A stretch of DNA of 46,372 nt from SAR86 cluster bacterium. Its GTDB lineage: Bacteria; Pseudomonadota; Gammaproteobacteria; Magnimaribacterales; Magnimaribacteraceae. Positions within the stretch are counted from its first letter, which is position 1, and each line of letters opens with the position of its first letter. The stretch covers positions 1-46,372 of the forward strand of contig JADHSF010000008.1 in the NCBI GenBank assembly GCA_016777005.1. Reading direction: 5' to 3'. Below, in pieces: positions 33,838-42,446 of this stretch. Position numbers and translations under genes: made by a program. The notes beneath the pieces were generated by a model. That model ran no database searches, had not been told where the DNA came from, and was given only the letters and a program-made list of their open reading frames with translations.

Positions 33838-34671
33838 CTAATTAAGCTTATCACATGAGAAGATTGTCTTATCTTCTAGTCTCAAGGCCGTCAGTTTATT
33901 TCCCCATGCACATCCAGTATCTAGCGCAGAGATATTATTTTTTCCAGTAAAGCCCTCTAATGCAGCCCAATGACCGAATAATAGATGGGTTTCTTCATTA
34001 AGAATTTTGGACTCATACTCAAACCAGGGCTTTAAATTTATTGGCGCATCTATAGTCCTTCCTTTGAATTTTAAGTCTAGAGAGCCATCTTTATCGAAAT
34101 ACCTCATCCGTGTAATATAGTTAATATTTAATCTCAGCCTTTCAATGTCGCTTTTACATTCGTTTGGAAGATTGGGGTAATTACCAAAAATATTATTTAA
34201 AAAATTTTCTGAATTTGCATTTGAAAGATATTTACTAAGTTCTTCTGAGCGCTCAAGAAGATCTTGTTTTGTCCAACTTGGCGGAACTCCAGCATGTGTC
34301 ATTATGAATTCTATTTCCATGCCATCACTTTTAACTTTCTCAATATGATGGAAGGGTAAGGTCTTCATCCACTCGGCAAGAATAATCAAATCAGAACTTT
34401 CCAGGACTTCTTCTAAGGTATCGGATTCAGCCGGACTTCTACTTCCTTCTATAATTCCAAGTAAGTGTAAATCATGATTTCCTAGGACAATCTTGCAGTT
34501 CTCTCGGATAGAATAGAGATAACTTAGACATTTAAGTGATTCAGGACCTCGATTAACGATATCTCCACATAACCATAAAGCGTCTCTATCTTCTCTAAAC
34601 TGTACTGTAGTTAATAGTTTTTGAAGCTCTTCGAAACATCCTTGTAGGTCACCAATTACATATGTGGACAT
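33838..34671 (-). CDS. apaH: Bis(5'-nucleosyl)-tetraphosphatase, symmetrical (ApaH)
   Basis: Hydrolyses Ap4A to two ADP. The 277-residue metallophosphatase has the metal-binding motifs VIGDLQGCFEEL, WLCGDIVNRGPESL, LGNHDLHLLG, and a later THAGVPPSW; LLFGHWAALEG is the family's GHWA motif. It shares one base with the rsmA stop (TAA/ATG overlap), and the expected apaG between rsmA and apaH is absent. cca follows 4 bases after its stop. Confidence 0.96.
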   Translation of the reverse strand: MSTYVIGDLQGCFEELQKLLTTVQFREDRDALWLCGDIVNRGPESLKCLSYLYSIRENCKIVLGNHDLHLLGIIEGSRSPAESDTLEEVLESSDLIILAEWMKTLPFHHIEKVKSDGMEIEFIMTHAGVPPSWTKQDLLERSEELSKYLSNANSENFLNNIFGNYPNLPNECKSDIERLRLNINYITRMRYFDKDGSLDLKFKGRTIDAPINLKPWFEYESKILNEETHLLFGHWAALEGFTGKNNISALDTGCAWGNKLTALRLEDKTIFSCDKLN

Positions 34672-35435
34672 TAGATCAATACTTTAGCTATCTTTACATA
34701 GTCTTCTACAGATAAGTTTTCTGGTCTTGATTTAGAATCGATATCTAACTGGGCTAACTGATTTTCAGAAAGGATTTTTTGAAGTGATTTACCGATCATT
34801 TTTCTTTTATGCATAAATGTAATCTTAGTTACTTCTTGTAATTTAATTGCAATTGGATCATTTAAGCTTCTCCCTTCGATGGGATCAAATCTTATGAAAA
34901 CACTATCAACTTTAGGTTTCGGAGAAAAACTTTCAGGTTCGATCATAAAACAATATTTTGGTTGGGTAAGGTACTGCGTAATGACTGAGATTCTTCCAAA
35001 AGTCTTTTTATTATTTTCAGACACCAATCTATCTCCAAATTCTTTTTGAAACATAAAATGCATATCAGAAAAAAATTCTAAATATTTAAAGCTCCAAAGC
35101 ATGATAGGAGTAGATATATTATATGGAAGATTGCCTATAACCCTCAAACCTCCATGAGAAATCTTATTTGGATCAAAATCAAGAATGCTTTGATTGTGGA
35201 GATAAAAATTATCAAGATGCTTAATCTGAGTTAAATCTCGTAGAAGGTCTTTATCAATTTCAACAGCATGAATTTCATTTACAGATTTAACTAATCTTTG
35301 AGTGATCACTCCTTTGCCTGGGCCTATTTCAAGAAATCTATGCGATGAATCAGGGTTAACAAATTGAATAATTTGATTAACAACAGAAGTATCAATAAGA
35401 AAATTTTGACCTAAGCTCTTCTTGGCTTTAGGCAT
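34671..35435 (-). CDS. rsmA: 16S rRNA dimethyladenosine transferase RsmA (KsgA)
   Basis: Dimethylates A1518 and A1519 of 16S rRNA. The 254-residue protein starts MPKAKKSLGQNFLID, has the SAM motif EIGPGKGVITQRL, the acceptor motif GNLPYNIST, and the C-terminal KSLQKIL domain. It overlaps pdxA by 8 bases and apaH by 1, so translation along pdxA-rsmA-apaH is coupled. Confidence 0.97.
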   Translation of the reverse strand: MPKAKKSLGQNFLIDTSVVNQIIQFVNPDSSHRFLEIGPGKGVITQRLVKSVNEIHAVEIDKDLLRDLTQIKHLDNFYLHNQSILDFDPNKISHGGLRVIGNLPYNISTPIMLWSFKYLEFFSDMHFMFQKEFGDRLVSENNKKTFGRISVITQYLTQPKYCFMIEPESFSPKPKVDSVFIRFDPIEGRSLNDPIAIKLQEVTKITFMHKRKMIGKSLQKILSENQLAQLDIDSKSRPENLSVEDYVKIAKVLI

Positions 35436-36417
35436 TTTTTATTCTGTTGCTAATAGAGTGAGCCATTTTAGATGCTGTTAGAAGACTGGTTTCATCTGCA
35501 AAGATACTTCCTGCTACGTCATAAGCAGTCCCATGATCTACAGAGGTTCTTATAAACGGCAAACCTAACGTTATGTTAACAATTTCTCCAAAGCTCATTG
35601 TCTTGATAACAGGTAGACCCTGATCATGGAACATTGCTAAAAATGCATCTGCTTTTTCATGGTCCTTCTCTACAAAAGCTGTATCTGCAGAAATAGGACC
35701 AACAATATTTAATCCATTTTTTTTTAAGGTCTCTATTGCCGGACTAATAGTCTCTATTTCTTCTTTACCGATAAATCCCCCATCACCAGCATGGGGATTT
35801 AAACCAAGAACCTTAATAAGAGGCTCTTTAATGTTCCATTGAAGCTTTAATGAATTATCAATAATAGAAATGATTTCAACCAGGAAGTCATGGTTAATGG
35901 CTGAGGATACTTCACTCAGAGGGATATGGGTAGAGGCCAAAGCAACTTTCATATTTTCATTGACCAGCATCATTACAACTTTATTGACATTGGACATTCT
36001 GGCTAATTCCTCTGTGTGGCCTGTAAAAGCAATACCACCTTTGTTGATGACCTCTTTATTAATTGGGCATGTGACTATCGCATCAAATTCTTTTGATATC
36101 GTTCTTTGAACAGACTCTTTAAATAAACTTATAGTGTATTGTGCTGAAAGATAAGAGGGGGTCCCTGGGATAGTATCTCCTTCTATGGGCTGATCAACCA
36201 TCCACAGACTGTTATGAGATAAATCATTAATGTCTTCTCCGCCATAGACTTGTATATCTGCATCAATTTCTAGTAACTTAGCTCTATCCCTAAAAAGATC
36301 AATGTTCCCGAAGATGACAGGGGAATAAGGTCGTATATTGTTTGATCCAAAAGCCTTGATACAAATATCAGGTCCTACTCCAGCTGGGTCTCCTGAAGAG
36401 ACAGCTATTTTGGTCAT
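35428..36417 (-). CDS. pdxA: 4-hydroxythreonine-4-phosphate dehydrogenase PdxA
   Basis: NAD-dependent oxidation in the DXP-dependent route to pyridoxal phosphate. The 329-residue protein has AVSSGDPAGVGPDI, CPINKEVINKGG, the metal-binding His in FTGHTEELA, GLNPHAGDGG and HDQGLPVIKT, and the ending SVDHGTAYDVAG. All ligand histidines appear present. It overlaps surA by 4 bases upstream and rsmA by 8 downstream. Confidence 0.97.
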   Translation of the reverse strand: MTKIAVSSGDPAGVGPDICIKAFGSNNIRPYSPVIFGNIDLFRDRAKLLEIDADIQVYGGEDINDLSHNSLWMVDQPIEGDTIPGTPSYLSAQYTISLFKESVQRTISKEFDAIVTCPINKEVINKGGIAFTGHTEELARMSNVNKVVMMLVNENMKVALASTHIPLSEVSSAINHDFLVEIISIIDNSLKLQWNIKEPLIKVLGLNPHAGDGGFIGKEEIETISPAIETLKKNGLNIVGPISADTAFVEKDHEKADAFLAMFHDQGLPVIKTMSFGEIVNITLGLPFIRTSVDHGTAYDVAGSIFADETSLLTASKMAHSISNRIKNA

Positions 36418-37733
36418 GTGGTAAGTTTTATATCAACATAGGCTTCTGCCCTCAATTCAATGAGAGTACTTTGAAGCTCTTGCTCAAATTTTCTTTTGAA
36501 AATGATTTGATAGGCTCTATTTTTTTGCTCTTCTTGACTTACGTCTTCATTTCTTCGATCCATTGCCTCGATGATATGCCAGCCAAAAGAAGATTGAACT
36601 GGTTCAGATATTTTCCCAATTTCAGTTGCATTTAATGTCTTTTCAAAAACAGGATCATAGTCACCTGGATTACTCCATCCAAGCTCACCACCATCCATCT
36701 TCGATCCAGGATCTTCAGAGAATTGCCTTGCAAGTTGTTTGAAGTCTTCTCCGTTGGTCAGTCTTTCGTAGATTTCATTGATTAATTCTTCCGCTTGGTT
36801 TTCTGTTCTGATTTCTGATGGTTGGACTAATATATGTCTTGCTAGAGTTTGATCTAAAAATTTAACTGTATTTCCTCTTTTGTCGGTCAGTTTTAGTATA
36901 TGGAAACCTGCTCCACTTCTTAAAGGTTGAGCGACTTCCCCAACCTTGAGTTCAGTCACCACATTTGCAAAAAGACTAGGTAATTCAGCAGAAGTTCTCC
37001 AGCCCAAAAAACCTCCCTCTAAAGCCTCTTGGCCCGACGAATAAGATGCAGCAAGTTTTTCAAAACTTTCATCGCCTTCTAATCTAGTAATTAAATTATT
37101 AGCTTCATTTCTGATTTTTTCTATTTGTTGCTCAGTAGATCCACTTTTCACTGAAAGCAGAATATGCTGGACATTATATTGCTCAGCAAGTTGAGATTTA
37201 CCTTCTTCTGAATTGATGAAGTTTTCTATTTCTTGCTCAGATATATCTACCTTCCCCCCAACTCTTCCTCTTTGAACCCTTTGAATAATAAGTTCTTTCT
37301 TTATAGTATCTCTAAAAGATTTATAAGAGGTGCCTTCGGCTTCTAACTTCAGTCTAAAATCATCTAGACTGAGATTATTCTGAGAAGAGACCCTTGAAAG
37401 AGTCTGATTTAATTCTGAATCACTTATTTTAATGCCAGCTCTATCAGCAAGTTGCAATTGTATTTCTTCAATTATTAATCTATCAAGAACTTGCTCTTCG
37501 AGCAGATTGATAGGCGGCAACTCGGTCGTATCGCTTTTTAATCGGATAAGAATTTCTTCAACTCTAGAGTTAAGCTGTGATTCCATTATGACGCCTGAGT
37601 CTACGACGGCAACGACTCTGTCAATCAACTCTATTTTAGAATAAATATTTATTGAAGCTAAAAGTGATACTAGTAATACGAAGAAATTTTTCTTAGTCCA
37701 AAATGATGTTTTGAGTATATTTAGTTGATTCAT
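36414..37733 (-). CDS. surA: Periplasmic chaperone and peptidyl-prolyl isomerase SurA
   Basis: Escorts outer-membrane proteins, including LptD, through the periplasm. The 439-residue protein has an N-terminal hydrophobic segment (about residues 16-31), probably a signal peptide with an unusually long basic n-region. The SurA N-terminal domain follows (IDRVVAVVDSGVIMESQL), then two parvulin domains: one near QYNVQHILLSVKSG to GFHILKLTDK, the other near LARHILVQPSEIRT to GWHIIEAMDRR. It ends with a short C-terminal helix. It lies directly downstream of lptD, its best-known client, as in most Gammaproteobacteria. Confidence 0.95.
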   Translation of the reverse strand: MNQLNILKTSFWTKKNFFVLLVSLLASINIYSKIELIDRVVAVVDSGVIMESQLNSRVEEILIRLKSDTTELPPINLLEEQVLDRLIIEEIQLQLADRAGIKISDSELNQTLSRVSSQNNLSLDDFRLKLEAEGTSYKSFRDTIKKELIIQRVQRGRVGGKVDISEQEIENFINSEEGKSQLAEQYNVQHILLSVKSGSTEQQIEKIRNEANNLITRLEGDESFEKLAASYSSGQEALEGGFLGWRTSAELPSLFANVVTELKVGEVAQPLRSGAGFHILKLTDKRGNTVKFLDQTLARHILVQPSEIRTENQAEELINEIYERLTNGEDFKQLARQFSEDPGSKMDGGELGWSNPGDYDPVFEKTLNATEIGKISEPVQSSFGWHIIEAMDRRNEDVSQEEQKNRAYQIIFKRKFEQELQSTLIELRAEAYVDIKLTT

Positions 37734-37768
37734 ATAGTCTATTGTCTTCTTTTTTTTACTTCTTGCAA

Positions 37769-39985
37769 TTATTGGAATTTTCTAGAGCTTAATACATCTG
37801 ATATTCTTTTCCCGAATCTACCCAATTCAACCAATTCAAAGAAGAAATACAGGTTATCTCTTTCTCTTTCTGGCAATCTACCACTTTCAAAAATATTTAT
37901 TCTTTCTTCGACGCTAGAGGCAATGAAGAAGTCTTGATCTTGCCATTTTCTCTTCATAACACCAATTTTCAAACAACAATTTGCATATTCAATTCCATAG
38001 GACAAATCTCTAGATAGACTGATATTTTCATCTCTAGATACTTTTCCAAAAAAAGATAAGTTATCTTTAAGTTTCCATTGAGTAATTAATTCTATTTGAT
38101 TGATAGAGGTATCTTCTTTTGACCATGGAGATTCGTTTAAGTATTGCGCATTTCTTTTAAAGACTGAACGAAGCTCTATTCGCTTCTTGTCTTCTGGAAC
38201 ATAGCTCACTCCAATAGAGCTTCTAAGCATTTTGTCTAGATCAGAATCTATTTCAAAAGAGCTATTGAGCTTCAAGGTATCTGTAAGGTTAGTTTTGAAT
38301 TCCGATACGAAAGAAGAATCCTTGTCATCATAGTCAGTAAGATTCTTTTCCTTATTATTGAAGAATGCTCTCCCAAAAGAAATATATCTTTGCTGTCCAG
38401 AAAGAGAATTGAAGAAATTATGTTCAATACCAAGGACTAACCTGCTTTCCTCTAAAAAAAGATCAGATCCTGAATACCAATTTCTTTTGAATAATGTATC
38501 AAAGTTCAAATTAAGAAGTTTTGAATCTACATTAGAATCTATAGTATTTTGACCATCTATCCAAATGGCCTTAAATATGGGATTAAATGTGCTGAAAGTA
38601 GTTTTTGTGCGCTTATCCATAAAGATCTTATGGGTAAACTCTGCCCAGTTATGAGAATTATCAATAGAATTATTTCCAGTCTGGTGGTTAGTCTTTTTTC
38701 TTCCAATCTCTAATGAACTCGCAGAAGAGGACTTAGATCTGTATGTTAAAATAGATGGCTGTACAGATATTCTTTTTAGATTTCTGTGCCTTTCAATTGG
38801 ATTATATGAATCATCAAAGGAAAACTTCGAATAGTCAGTTCGGAGCTTGAATTTCATTTGGCTGAATTGCTTTTCGAAATCAATGTTAAAGCTTGGTTGT
38901 GTATCATAGTCATTCGAGGAGAATGGATTCAGATTGTGATATTTGTTGACTGATCCTTGCAGTTTTAAGTTCTTAGTATTCCATCTAAGCAAAATATTTC
39001 TAACTAAATAATCTTTCTGCTGTGTGCCTATAATATTGTCATCAAGATCTTCAAAATATAAATCATCACTAGCTTGTTCAGTATTGATTTTTAGAAATAG
39101 ATTAGTTCCTAACTTAGACATATTTGTTAATTTTGCTGCCCATCTTTTTCCATCAAGACCTGTTTTATCAATAAATTTTTTATCTTTACCGAAGTGAGAA
39201 AAGGAAAGAACTCCTTTTGAGGATTTAGTTAGATATCTCGCCTCTGAGCTAATCCCAAGACCTCTTTCTTGTATATATCGAGGAGCCACTGTTACATCAT
39301 AGTTGGGGGCCAGACTGAAGAAATAAGGCAAGGAAAGATCTAAGCCATCGTCACCTTGTTTTATGGATGGAGAAAGAAATCCAGAAGTTTTTTCTTTCCC
39401 AATAGCTGTTCTGACAAAAGGTAAATAGAAAATAGAATATTTATTTACTTTAAGGCTGACATTTCTAATGACAGCATTCTCACCTTGATCTACAACAGAA
39501 ATTTTTTCTGCGATGAGGTCCCAAGACAGACTTTCTTTTTCACAGCTAGATATTGATACATTAAGTAATTCAATATCACTGTTGGTATTTATATTTATAT
39601 GTTTGGCTTCACCAAAAGCCTTCTCCATGAATTTAAAACTAGAACCTCTTAAATGGAACTCTTGTTTAAAAAAATCTGCTTTCATTGCCTCTGCATTTAT
39701 TTTTAGATTCTTTGAAAGAGCTCTTATGTTTCCATTTAAATTTATTACTTGTTTAGTTCGGTCATAGGTGGCCTCATCGGCCCAAAGATCCATAACATCA
39801 GTTTTTATAATGACATTACCTTTTAGGCTTAGAATATCGTCATCCAGAGACTTAATGATTTGGGCATTTATTGATTTAATTTCCAAATCGTTATCTTCAC
39901 TAGCTTGAAGAAAAAATGGGATAGAGATGATTAGATAACCAATCAAGAACTGGATAAAAGGGTATTCTTTGGACATATTACCCAT
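37769..39985 (-). CDS. lptD: LPS-assembly protein LptD
   Basis: Outer-membrane beta-barrel that inserts LPS with LptE. The 738-residue protein has a signal peptide (hydrophobic segment residues 9-27), an OstA/LptA-like jellyroll domain (about 35-150) and a C-terminal barrel. GFLSPSIKQGDDGLDLSLPYFFSLAPNYDVTVAPRYI-type motifs mark the start of the barrel. Only three cysteines occur: Cys148 and the pair 670-671. The N-terminal Cys of the enteric protein is missing, so only one of the two usual disulfides can form. A second Met at codon 4 (39976) is an alternative start. Confidence 0.93.
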   Translation of the reverse strand: MGNMSKEYPFIQFLIGYLIISIPFFLQASEDNDLEIKSINAQIIKSLDDDILSLKGNVIIKTDVMDLWADEATYDRTKQVINLNGNIRALSKNLKINAEAMKADFFKQEFHLRGSSFKFMEKAFGEAKHININTNSDIELLNVSISSCEKESLSWDLIAEKISVVDQGENAVIRNVSLKVNKYSIFYLPFVRTAIGKEKTSGFLSPSIKQGDDGLDLSLPYFFSLAPNYDVTVAPRYIQERGLGISSEARYLTKSSKGVLSFSHFGKDKKFIDKTGLDGKRWAAKLTNMSKLGTNLFLKINTEQASDDLYFEDLDDNIIGTQQKDYLVRNILLRWNTKNLKLQGSVNKYHNLNPFSSNDYDTQPSFNIDFEKQFSQMKFKLRTDYSKFSFDDSYNPIERHRNLKRISVQPSILTYRSKSSSASSLEIGRKKTNHQTGNNSIDNSHNWAEFTHKIFMDKRTKTTFSTFNPIFKAIWIDGQNTIDSNVDSKLLNLNFDTLFKRNWYSGSDLFLEESRLVLGIEHNFFNSLSGQQRYISFGRAFFNNKEKNLTDYDDKDSSFVSEFKTNLTDTLKLNSSFEIDSDLDKMLRSSIGVSYVPEDKKRIELRSVFKRNAQYLNESPWSKEDTSINQIELITQWKLKDNLSFFGKVSRDENISLSRDLSYGIEYANCCLKIGVMKRKWQDQDFFIASSVEERINIFESGRLPERERDNLYFFFELVELGRFGKRISDVLSSRKFQ

Positions 39986-39997
39986 TAGAGTGTGTAA

Positions 39998-40026
39998 AAC
40001 ATAAATTGTTCCATAAACTTATTCAA
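39998..40026 (-). promoter_or_regulatory. Candidate promoter for lptD-surA-pdxA-rsmA-apaH-cca
   Basis: On the minus strand TTGAAT (plus 40021-40026) is followed by a 17-base spacer and TATGTT (plus 39998-40003), ending 13 bases before the first lptD ATG. The match is 4/6 at -10, with good spacing. It shares the 91-base divergent spacer with amgK. Confidence 0.35.
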
Positions 40027-40034
40027 GATCATAA

Positions 40035-40065
40035 TTGAATATCGGGATAAATTACTAGATATAAG
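40035..40065 (+). promoter_or_regulatory. Candidate promoter for amgK-murU-rpe-trp
   Basis: TATAAG at 40060-40065 (5/6 of the -10 consensus) lies 12 bases before the amgK ATG at 40077. TTGAAT at 40035-40040 is the nearest -35-like hexamer, but its 19-base spacer is long. If used, this would be the only promoter I can see before trpE, since no spacer of useful size follows until the window ends. Confidence 0.3.
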
Positions 40066-40076
40066 GTCAAATCATT

Positions 40077-41093
40077 ATGACACAGCTAAAAGATGACTTT
40101 TTGAATTGGGTGATTTCAGAAGCATACAATTTAGGATTTTCTGAGGTCGAAAGTCTAGTTCCGCTTCGCGAGCAAGCTAGTTTAAGAAATTATTTCAGGA
40201 TAAAGACAGATATAGGTTCTTATGTGGGAGTTATTTCTGACCCAAAATCTGACATGAATTTGGTGTTTACAAACTATTCAAAATTCTTCTTGGAAAATAA
40301 TATAAAAGTTCCTGGTGTAGAAGCGCACAACCACAAAAAAGGTTTTTTGTTATTACAAGACTTTGGTGACAAAGTATTACAGCTTGAAATCAATACTTTA
40401 AATATGGACAGTTTTATTCAGTCTGCATTAAAGCAAATAGCTTTGATTCAGGAATGTGAATCCCCTAGAGGTGTGTTGGAGCTTTCTGAGAGAGCATTAA
40501 TTGACCAAATGTATCTTTTTGAGCATTGGCTTTTAGGTGAATTTATTAATTTTAAACTTTCAGAGAATGAAAAGAAGATTATCGATAATGCTTATAAGGT
40601 CATCTCTAAAGAGTGTATGAGCCAAGACCAATATTTATGTCATTTTGATTTTGAATTCAGAAATCTGATGCTCCTAGATGATGGAGCAATAGGTATCCTG
40701 GATTTTCAGGATTTATGCAAAGGTCCTTATGCCTTAGATCTAGTGTCTATATTAAAGGATATAGAAAACCCTTTAACCAATGGTCAAATTCAAATTTATT
40801 TAAATTTTTTCTGCAAACTCGCTCAAGTTCCAAAACCTATCAGTAGAAAAGCACTTAGTGCTTTAATTAGAGATGTTGATTTTGCAGGTTTTCAGCGTCA
40901 ACTAAGGATATTGGGCACACTATCAAGACTTCATATAAGAGATAAAAAATCTTTTAGACTTAATGACTTGATTCAAACATTAGACTTCTTAATTGATGAT
41001 TCCAAAAAATATCATCAGCTTGATGAGTTTAATCATTTACTTATGGGCAAAGTTAAACCCAAGCTTATCGCAGCTCTAAAGGATATAAAATGA
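40077..41093 (+). CDS. amgK: Anomeric N-acetylmuramate/N-acetylglucosamine kinase AmgK
   Basis: Phosphorylates MurNAc at C1 in the peptidoglycan recycling bypass. The 338-residue APH-fold kinase has EQASLRNYFRI, a Lys-poor N-lobe typical of this family, LLLQDFGDKVL, the catalytic loop HFDFEFRNLMLL, metal-binding GILDFQDLCKGPYALDLVSI, and RQLRILGTLSRL. The immediate downstream partner murU (4-base overlap) and divergent lptD reproduce the Pseudomonas arrangement. Together they imply UDP-MurNAc production independent of MurA, as known for that pathway. Confidence 0.94.
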   Translation: MTQLKDDFLNWVISEAYNLGFSEVESLVPLREQASLRNYFRIKTDIGSYVGVISDPKSDMNLVFTNYSKFFLENNIKVPGVEAHNHKKGFLLLQDFGDKVLQLEINTLNMDSFIQSALKQIALIQECESPRGVLELSERALIDQMYLFEHWLLGEFINFKLSENEKKIIDNAYKVISKECMSQDQYLCHFDFEFRNLMLLDDGAIGILDFQDLCKGPYALDLVSILKDIENPLTNGQIQIYLNFFCKLAQVPKPISRKALSALIRDVDFAGFQRQLRILGTLSRLHIRDKKSFRLNDLIQTLDFLIDDSKKYHQLDEFNHLLMGKVKPKLIAALKDIK

Positions 41094-41755
41094 AAGCTTT
41101 TTTATTGGCAGCAGGTAGAGGCAAGAGACTGTTGCCTTTCACTCTTGATAATCCGAAACCTCTTATTAAGATTGGCGGCCTTTCTCTTATTGAAAGAAAT
41201 ATAGAGAAACTAAAAAAATGTAAGGTTGATGAAGTCGTTATAAATCTTCATCATTTTGGAGAAAAGATAATAGATTTATTGGGAGATGGATCTAGATTTA
41301 ATATTAAAATTTCATATTCCATTGAAGAAAAGCTTCTAGGTACTGGAGGTGGAATTTTAAATTCTATTCATCATTTCTCTGATCCTTTTATTGTCCTAAG
41401 CGCTGATACTTGGACTGACTTTAATCTTGAGAATCTTGAGCTTAAAGACAATGCACTAGCGCATATGATTTTGATTCCTAATCCTGAAAATAATCCTGAT
41501 GGTGATGTATATTTTGAAGATAATCTTGTTAAGGAGAAGGGCTCAGGACTCAAATATACCTTTTCAGGATTATCAATACTCTCACCAGAACTATTTTATG
41601 AATTTAACCTAGAAGAAAAAGGTCTTTGGCAAGATATCTTAAAGCCAGCGTCAAATAAAAATCTTGTTACAGGGCAAATCTATGAAGGTAAATTTGAAAA
41701 TCTCAATACATTAGAAGATGTTGAAAGATTAGACGGTTTAATGGGCGAGGAGTAA
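41090..41755 (+). CDS. murU: N-acetylmuramate alpha-1-phosphate uridylyltransferase MurU
   Basis: Makes UDP-MurNAc from MurNAc-1-phosphate and UTP. The 221-residue nucleotidyltransferase starts MKAFLLAAGRGKRLLPFTLDNPKPL, has VVINLHHFGEKI, LLGTGGGIL, and VLSADTWTDF with the metal-binding Asp. It overlaps amgK by 4 bases. rpe starts 12 bases after its stop. Confidence 0.94.
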   Translation: MKAFLLAAGRGKRLLPFTLDNPKPLIKIGGLSLIERNIEKLKKCKVDEVVINLHHFGEKIIDLLGDGSRFNIKISYSIEEKLLGTGGGILNSIHHFSDPFIVLSADTWTDFNLENLELKDNALAHMILIPNPENNPDGDVYFEDNLVKEKGSGLKYTFSGLSILSPELFYEFNLEEKGLWQDILKPASNKNLVTGQIYEGKFENLNTLEDVERLDGLMGEE

Positions 41756-41767
41756 ACTTGCTGCATT

Positions 41768-42442
41768 ATGACCACTAATGATTACATTATTGCGCCTTCA
41801 ATTCTTTCTGCTGACTTTGCTCGTCTTGGCGAAGATGCAAAGCTAGTGCTGGATTCCGGAGCAGATTGGATCCATTTTGATGTAATGGATAATCACTATG
41901 TTCCAAATTTAACTATTGGACCTATGGTATGCAGGGCTCTTAGAGATTATGGAATTGAAGCCACTATCGATGCTCACCTTATGGTTCAACCAGTGGATAG
42001 CCTTATTGAAAGTTTTGCTGATGCAGGTGCTAATTATATAACTTTTCATCCCGAGGCGTCGGATCATGTTGGTAAATCCATCGAACTGATTAAATCTCAT
42101 GAATGCAAACCTGGTTTAGTTCTCAATCCCGCCACTCCATTAAGTATCCTAGAAGAATATATAGATGAATTAGATATGGTTTTATTGATGTCTGTTAATC
42201 CTGGATTTGGAGGTCAAAAATTTATAGATTCTGTGTTGAATAAGATATCTCAAGCCAGAATACTGATTGATAAAACTAATAAAGATATCAGGCTTGAAGT
42301 TGACGGCGGAATAACCCTTGAAAACATCTCGGAAGTTGCCTTAGCGGGAGCAGACACATTTGTTGCTGGCTCAGCAATATTCAGTCAATCTGATTATTCA
42401 AAGGTTATTAAACAGATGAGAACTAATCTAGAGCCTGGCTAG
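41768..42442 (+). CDS. rpe: Ribulose-phosphate 3-epimerase
   Basis: Interconverts ribulose-5-phosphate and xylulose-5-phosphate. The 224-residue (beta/alpha)8 barrel shows [33 protein letters not shown] with the metal-binding His and Asp, [22 protein letters not shown], and [10 protein letters not shown]. In Pseudomonas rpe-gph-trpE is the conserved order; here gph is absent and trpE begins 4 bases after the rpe stop. Confidence 0.97.
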   Translation: MTTNDYIIAPSILSADFARLGEDAKLVLDSGADWIHFDVMDNHYVPNLTIGPMVCRALRDYGIEATIDAHLMVQPVDSLIESFADAGANYITFHPEASDHVGKSIELIKSHECKPGLVLNPATPLSILEEYIDELDMVLLMSVNPGFGGQKFIDSVLNKISQARILIDKTNKDIRLEVDGGITLENISEVALAGADTFVAGSAIFSQSDYSKVIKQMRTNLEPG

Positions 42443-42446
42443 AAAA

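Noticed and set aside
33834-33854. A seven-residue N-terminal extension of Cca
   Set aside because: It overlaps the end of apaH; the family starts right at the IYLVGGAVRD strand, so Met at 33833 is preferred.
2420-42446. FMN riboswitch before ribE, his or trp leader-peptide attenuators
   Set aside because: ribE overlaps pyrE by one base, the hisB leader is under 20 bases and the rpe-trpE gap is 4 bases, so there is no room for such elements.
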